A stretch of 64,000 nt of DNA from Agromyces sp. Leaf222 (GTDB lineage: Bacteria > Actinomycetota > Actinomycetes > Actinomycetales > Microbacteriaceae). Both the position numbers and the translations under genes were made by a program. The stretch spans positions 182,821-246,820 of the forward strand of contig NZ_LMKQ01000004.1 of assembly GCF_001421565.1 (NCBI RefSeq), read 5' to 3'. Shown here one piece after another: positions 60,777 through 64,000 of the stretch. The notes below the pieces were generated by a model. That model searched no databases, was not told the DNA's origin, and saw nothing but the letters and a program-made list of their open reading frames with translations. Each line of letters opens with the position of its first letter. Positions within the stretch are counted from its first letter, which is position 1.

Positions 60777-62279
60777 ATGCGATCAACGGGCGACGGGGCT
60801 GCGAACGACGAGATCGAGTCGAGCGACCACTCGCTGGCTCCGGCGGCCGAGGCGTACACGTCGGCTGAGGCATCCGCTCACGAGACATCCGCCCACGAGA
60901 CATCCGCTCACGAGGCCCACTCGCGTCTGCCCGAAGCGAAGGGCCCGCTCTCGGCGCCGTACACCTGGCTCTCGATCGGCATGTTCGCGACGATCTTCCT
61001 CGCGGCGTTCGAGGCCATGGCGGTGACGACGATCATGCCGCTCGTGGTGCGCGACCTCGACGGCGAGTCGCTGTTCGCCCTCGCGTTCGCGGTTCCGCTG
61101 GCCGCCGGCATCATCGGCATGGTGCTCGCGGGCAACTGGACCGACCGCTCGGGCCCGCTGCCCTCGCTCATCACCGCGGCGGCGCTGTTCGTCGTCGGCC
61201 TCGTGATCGCGGGCACCGCGACCGACATGACCGTCTTCATCATCGGGCGCTTCGTGCACGGCCTGAGCGGCGCGGCCGTCATCGTGCCGCTCTACGTGAT
61301 CGTCGCGCGGGCGTACCCCGAGTCGTTGCGCGCCCGCGTGTTCGCCGGGTTCGCCGCGGCCTGGGTGATCCCGTCGATCGTCGGGCCGGCGCTCGCCGGC
61401 GTCGTCGCCGAGACCTTCAGCTGGCACTGGGTGTTCCTCGGCGTCATCGTGATCGTCGTGCCGGCGGCGGCCATGATGGTGCCGCCGATCCTGCGGGTCC
61501 GCGATCTCGTGCAGGGCGACGCCTCGGTGCCGTGGAGCCTCGGGCGCGTCGGCTGGGCCACGCTCACGGCCGTCGCCGCGCTGGCGGTCTCGCTCGCCAA
61601 GGAGCTCGACGACCCCTGGCGGTGGCTCGCCGCCGGCCTCGGCATCGCGGTCGCAGCGTATGCCGCCCGCCCGCTGCTGCCGCCCGGCGCACTGCATGCC
61701 GCACGCGGCATGCCGGCCACGGTCGCGGTCAAGTTCGTCGTGGCCGGAGCGTTCTTCGGCAGCGAGGTCTACCTGCCGTACCTCTTCATCGAGAACTACG
61801 AGATGTCGCCGAGCCTCGCGGGCGTCGTGCTCACGGGCGCTGGCGTCACGTGGGCGGCGGCGTCGTGGCTGCAGGGGCGGCTCACCCACCGGGTCAGCGA
61901 CACCCTGGCGGTGCAGATCGGCGCGCTCACGCTCGTGGTGGCCCTCGTCGTCGTGCTCGCGGTGGCCGCGTTCACCCTGCCGCCCGCGATCGCGTTCGTC
62001 GCCTGGGCGCTGGCCGGGGCGTCGATGGGGTTCATGTACCCGAGGTTCTCGGTGTCGGTGCTCGCGCAGTCCAAGCGCGACGAGCAGGGCTTCAACAGCG
62101 CTGCGCTCACGATCTCGGAGTCGCTCGGCGCGTCGATCGCGCTCGCGGTCACGGCGCTCGTGTCCTCGGCCGTCGGCGCCGGCGCGTTCACCGCCGACTT
62201 CGCCGTCACCCTCGGCATCGCGGTCGTCGGCCTGCTCATCGCGGGTCGCGTGCGTCCGCTGGGCGTCGCCCGCGGCTGA
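60777..62279 (+). CDS. MFS efflux transporter with acidic/His N-terminal repeats
   Basis: The 500-residue transporter has 12-14 helices: FLAAFEAMAVTTIMPLVVRDLDGESLF, LAGNWTDRSGPLPSLI, RFVHGLSGAAVIVPLYVIVARAYPESLRARVFAGF and GPALAGVVAETFSWHWVFL (motif C), like drug antiporters. Before helix 1 is a tail of about 55 residues with three AHETS-type repeats. The ATG at 60777 follows a GTG at 60774; either could be used. Single gene; substrate unknown. Confidence 0.88.
   Translation: MRSTGDGAANDEIESSDHSLAPAAEAYTSAEASAHETSAHETSAHEAHSRLPEAKGPLSAPYTWLSIGMFATIFLAAFEAMAVTTIMPLVVRDLDGESLFALAFAVPLAAGIIGMVLAGNWTDRSGPLPSLITAAALFVVGLVIAGTATDMTVFIIGRFVHGLSGAAVIVPLYVIVARAYPESLRARVFAGFAAAWVIPSIVGPALAGVVAETFSWHWVFLGVIVIVVPAAAMMVPPILRVRDLVQGDASVPWSLGRVGWATLTAVAALAVSLAKELDDPWRWLAAGLGIAVAAYAARPLLPPGALHAARGMPATVAVKFVVAGAFFGSEVYLPYLFIENYEMSPSLAGVVLTGAGVTWAAASWLQGRLTHRVSDTLAVQIGALTLVVALVVVLAVAAFTLPPAIAFVAWALAGASMGFMYPRFSVSVLAQSKRDEQGFNSAALTISESLGASIALAVTALVSSAVGAGAFTADFAVTLGIAVVGLLIAGRVRPLGVARG
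60871..60915 (+). repeat. Three 15-bp tandem repeats inside the MFS gene
   Basis: CATCCGCTCACGAGA, CATCCGCCCACGAGA and CATCCGCTCACGAGG in tandem encode the (S)AHET repeats of the transporter's N-terminal tail. CATCCGC matches the end of the GCGGCATCC motif. Confidence 0.8.
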
Positions 62280-62307
62280 GCAACTCGGGCCCGCGGCATC
62301 CGTCGAC

Positions 62308-63330
62308 TCAGAACGCCGGGCGGCCCGTCGACGAGCGCACGACGAGCTCGGGCACGATCACGTCGCGATGCTCGGGAGCTGCGGGGTCGCCGCCGAGCAG
62401 CAGCGCGACGCATCGACGCCCGAGCTCGGCGAAGTCCTGGCGCACGGTCGTGAGCGGCGGCCAGAAGTGCGCCGCCTCCGGGATGTCGTCGAACCCGACG
62501 ATCGAGACGTCGCGCGGGATCTCGAGGCCGGCGTCGCGGATCGCGTGCATGAGGCCGAGGGCCATCTGGTCGTTCGACGAGAAGATCGCGGTGAAGTCGC
62601 GAACGGTGAGCAGCTCGCGGCCGGCGTAGTAGCCGAAGTCCGCGGTCCAGTCGCCGAGGATCGGCGCCGTCGTGGGCACGTCGCTCGCGCTCATCTCGTC
62701 GAGGAATCCGCGCATGCGCGCCTCGGCCTCGATCCAGTCCTGGGGGCCGGTGAGGTGGTAGATGTTGCGGTGGCCGAGCTCGATGAGGTGGCGGGTGGCC
62801 AGGCGGGCCCCCGCGATCTGGTCGACCGAGAGCGTGTGGTCGGGGTCCTTTCCGGTGGACTGCAGGCTGACGTAGGGCACCTCGATCGAGCGCTGCGCGA
62901 GGGTGTCGAACACGCGGGCCTGGGGTGCGATGACCACCAGGCCCTCGACGCCCTGCGCGAGCAGGTGCGCGAGCCCGTCGGAGATCGAGCGGTCGTCGGA
63001 AGCGTCGATATTGGCGGTGCTGACCCAGTAGCCGGCCTCGCGCGCGGCGGCCTCGATCGCGGTGATGCTCGATGCCGGGCCGTACTGCGTGCTCTGCGAC
63101 GAGAGGATGCCGATGGTGTGCGAGCGGCTCGTGACGAGGGCTCGTGCCGCGCGGTTCGGCTGGTACTGCACCTGCTCCATGACGTCGAGCACGCGCTGCT
63201 TCGTCTCGGGGCGGATGCTCGGATGGTGATTGAGCACTCGCGAGACGGTCTGATGCGAGACGCCGGCCAGACGCGCGACGTCTCGGATGCTGGGCGCGCG
63301 GCCTTTCGACGGCTCGTCTGACACGGTCAC
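62308..63330 (-). CDS. LacI-family repressor (arabinose-type operon)
   Basis: The 340-residue regulator: PSIRDVARLAGVSHQTVSRVLNHHPSIRPETKQRVLDVME is the LacI DNA-binding domain, followed by a sensor domain with TIGILSSQSTQYGPASSITAIEAAAREAGYW, FSSNDQMALGLMHAIRDAGLEIPRDVSIVGFDDIPEAAHFWPPLTTVRQDF. The GTG at 63330 directly abuts GAGGAA; the second GTG (63324) has a better distance and gives 338 residues. It is divergent from araD, and four TGTGA/TCACA dyads lie in the gap. Confidence 0.92.
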   Translation of the reverse strand: MTVSDEPSKGRAPSIRDVARLAGVSHQTVSRVLNHHPSIRPETKQRVLDVMEQVQYQPNRAARALVTSRSHTIGILSSQSTQYGPASSITAIEAAAREAGYWVSTANIDASDDRSISDGLAHLLAQGVEGLVVIAPQARVFDTLAQRSIEVPYVSLQSTGKDPDHTLSVDQIAGARLATRHLIELGHRNIYHLTGPQDWIEAEARMRGFLDEMSASDVPTTAPILGDWTADFGYYAGRELLTVRDFTAIFSSNDQMALGLMHAIRDAGLEIPRDVSIVGFDDIPEAAHFWPPLTTVRQDFAELGRRCVALLLGGDPAAPEHRDVIVPELVVRSSTGRPAF

Positions 63331-63354
63331 TTCCTCGTTCGTGTTCGGCGGGTA

Positions 63355-63434
63355 TGTGCACGGTCACACGCCTCGCTGCCCTCATTATGCACGTCCGGCC
63401 GCGAATGTGACCGTCACACATGTGACGGTCACAT
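63355..63434. promoter_or_regulatory. Three TGTGAC-type operators near the repressor gene
   Basis: TGTGCACGGTCACA (63355-63368), TGTGACCGTCACA (63406-63418) and TGTGACGGTCACA (63421-63433, extended by A/T to 63420-63434). The last two are exact reverse complements of each other, 2 bp apart. They lie 25-105 bp upstream of the repressor start and probably mediate autoregulation. Confidence 0.8.
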
Positions 63435-63634
63435 GACGACGGAGCCTCGTCTCGGCATCGGAACGCCTCGAGGGTAAGGAGTCCGAACCCGATCCGGGTG
63501 ATGATCGACCCCGCCGGAATCGCCCCCCATCCGGGGTATTGCGGCCTGGCGACTGGTGTGGAGCGGAAATCGCGCGCCCTCCGCGAGGTCGGGTGCAGAT
63601 GAACGGGCCGTTACCGATCCGTGACTCCGTCGAG

Positions 63635-63690
63635 TTGACAGGTCGAGGCGACGTGGGGCTAACATGAGTGTCGCCATGTGAACGGTCACA
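63635..63690 (+). promoter_or_regulatory. Promoter and operator of the ara operon
   Basis: TTGACA (63635-63640), 19 bp, then TAACAT (63660-63665) make a likely promoter. A fourth operator, TGTGAACGGTCACA (63677-63690), lies just after the expected transcription start, where a bound repressor would block RNA polymerase. The rest of the 425-bp gap (63435-63634) shows no gene or clear structure. Confidence 0.65.
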
Positions 63691-63755
63691 TTAGATCCGC
63701 ACATGACGCCGATCCGACCAAGGCACCAGCCGCATCTCGACGAAGGAGTCAGCAC

Positions 63756-63854
63756 GTGAACCACGGCGACCAGCACCCTCTCGGAGCATCCTCCGGAGTG
63801 CGCTTCCGTGCGTTCGTGCCCGGCTCTGCACCCACCGAGGCGGTGACCGCATGA
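63756..63854 (+). CDS. 32-codon ORF coupled to araD
   Basis: A GTG with AAGGAG 8 nt upstream opens a 32-codon frame (VNHGDQHPLGASSGVRFRAF ... TEAVTA) that ends in TGA overlapping the araD ATG (ATGA, 63851-63854). araD itself has no Shine-Dalgarno, so translation of this short frame is probably needed for araD. The peptide has no recognised domain; it may be a leader or the remnant of a larger gene. Confidence 0.55.
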   Translation: MNHGDQHPLGASSGVRFRAFVPGSAPTEAVTA

Positions 63855-64000
63855 GCAGCTACGGCCCCCAGCTCGAGGTCGCCATCGCCCGGGTGCGTAC
63901 CGAGGTCGCGAAGTTGCATGCCGAGTTGACGCGGTATGGCCTGGTGGTGTGGACCGGCGGCAATGTCAGTGGTCGGGTTCCGGGTGCTGAGTTGTTCGTG
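63851..64000 (+). CDS. araD: L-ribulose-5-phosphate 4-epimerase (partial, 3' end outside window)
   Basis: The visible 50 codons (LEVAIARVRTEVAKLHAELT, then YGLVVWTGGNVSGRVPGAEL) match the N-terminus of class II aldolase-type AraD/SgbE epimerases, where GNxSGR is the phosphate-binding start. The enzyme makes D-xylulose 5-phosphate from L-ribulose 5-phosphate in arabinose breakdown. It begins in the stop codon of a short upstream frame and runs off the window. Confidence 0.85.
   Translation, partial: MSSYGPQLEVAIARVRTEVAKLHAELTRYGLVVWTGGNVSGRVPGAELFV

Noticed and set aside
63429..63776. 115-codon minus-strand frame in the ara control region
   Set aside because: No ribosome-binding site, no family signal, and it covers the operators and promoter.

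Overview
The window is high-GC DNA (roughly 70% G+C by eye), almost fully coding, with many ATGA stop/start overlaps and GTG starts. The protein families (LacI-regulated sugar importers without their own ATPase, a malate synthase A, CBS plus cystathionine gamma-synthase, class I photolyase) point to an actinobacterium. The abundance of GGATGCCGC motifs and a GGTCTCGATACGCGC-type intergenic repeat suggest Microbacteriaceae (Agromyces/Microbacterium-like). That placement is an inference. I see no tRNA, rRNA, IS element, integrase or CRISPR array.

Layout. 1-12 kb: malate synthase, a lipoprotein, GNAT, photolyase, an MFS exporter divergent from an ArsR/DUF5937 regulator, three small YCII/DUF1801/MmcQ proteins, an MDR oxidoreductase, a YqaJ-type nuclease coupled to a hydrolase, and an SDR. 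12-17 kb: membrane-linked sulfite-oxidase-like molybdoenzyme, arginase-family hydrolase with RidA, a SIP-domain protein behind a DtxR/IdeR-type iron box, and an Amidase_6 protein. 17-23 kb: MacB-like ABC transporter divergent from a response regulator/histidine kinase pair, then a PucR regulator.

23-35 kb is the most distinctive part and looks devoted to the cell surface. It has a DUF916-type membrane protein followed by two large secreted enzymes (M64 metallopeptidase and S15 peptidase) that end in the same WxL-like C-terminal domain; then a DHA2 efflux pump with its MarR regulator; then an operon with three SipW-type (camelysin/TasA-like) exported proteins, a SipW-type signal peptidase and a protein with an LAPTG sortase signal.

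35-37 kb: rplJ-rplL behind a long leader with a hairpin plus U-tract, and a protein made of seven 25-residue repeats. 37-51 kb: two carbohydrate regulons. In one, a LacI repressor fused to a DUF6807-like domain overlaps a Gfo/Idh/MocA oxidoreductase, next to a sugar ABC importer with three AAGCGCT operators. In the other, a LacI repressor is divergent from an Agl-type importer, with two GGAACCGGTTCC operators between them. A leaderless MarR/MFS pair lies between these regulons. 51-64 kb: ABC exporter, sugar MFS, cbs-metB, APC permease with a cyclase, aldo/keto reductase, MFS pump, and finally a LacI repressor divergent from the start of an arabinose-type operon (araD runs off the window).

Two sequence-level patterns cut across the annotation. 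The 9-mer GGATGCCGC occurs about 47 times on both strands and repeatedly forms inverted pairs that act as intergenic hairpins. A roughly 65-bp intergenic palindrome occurs twice (8.5 kb and 50.9 kb) with its loop in opposite orientations.
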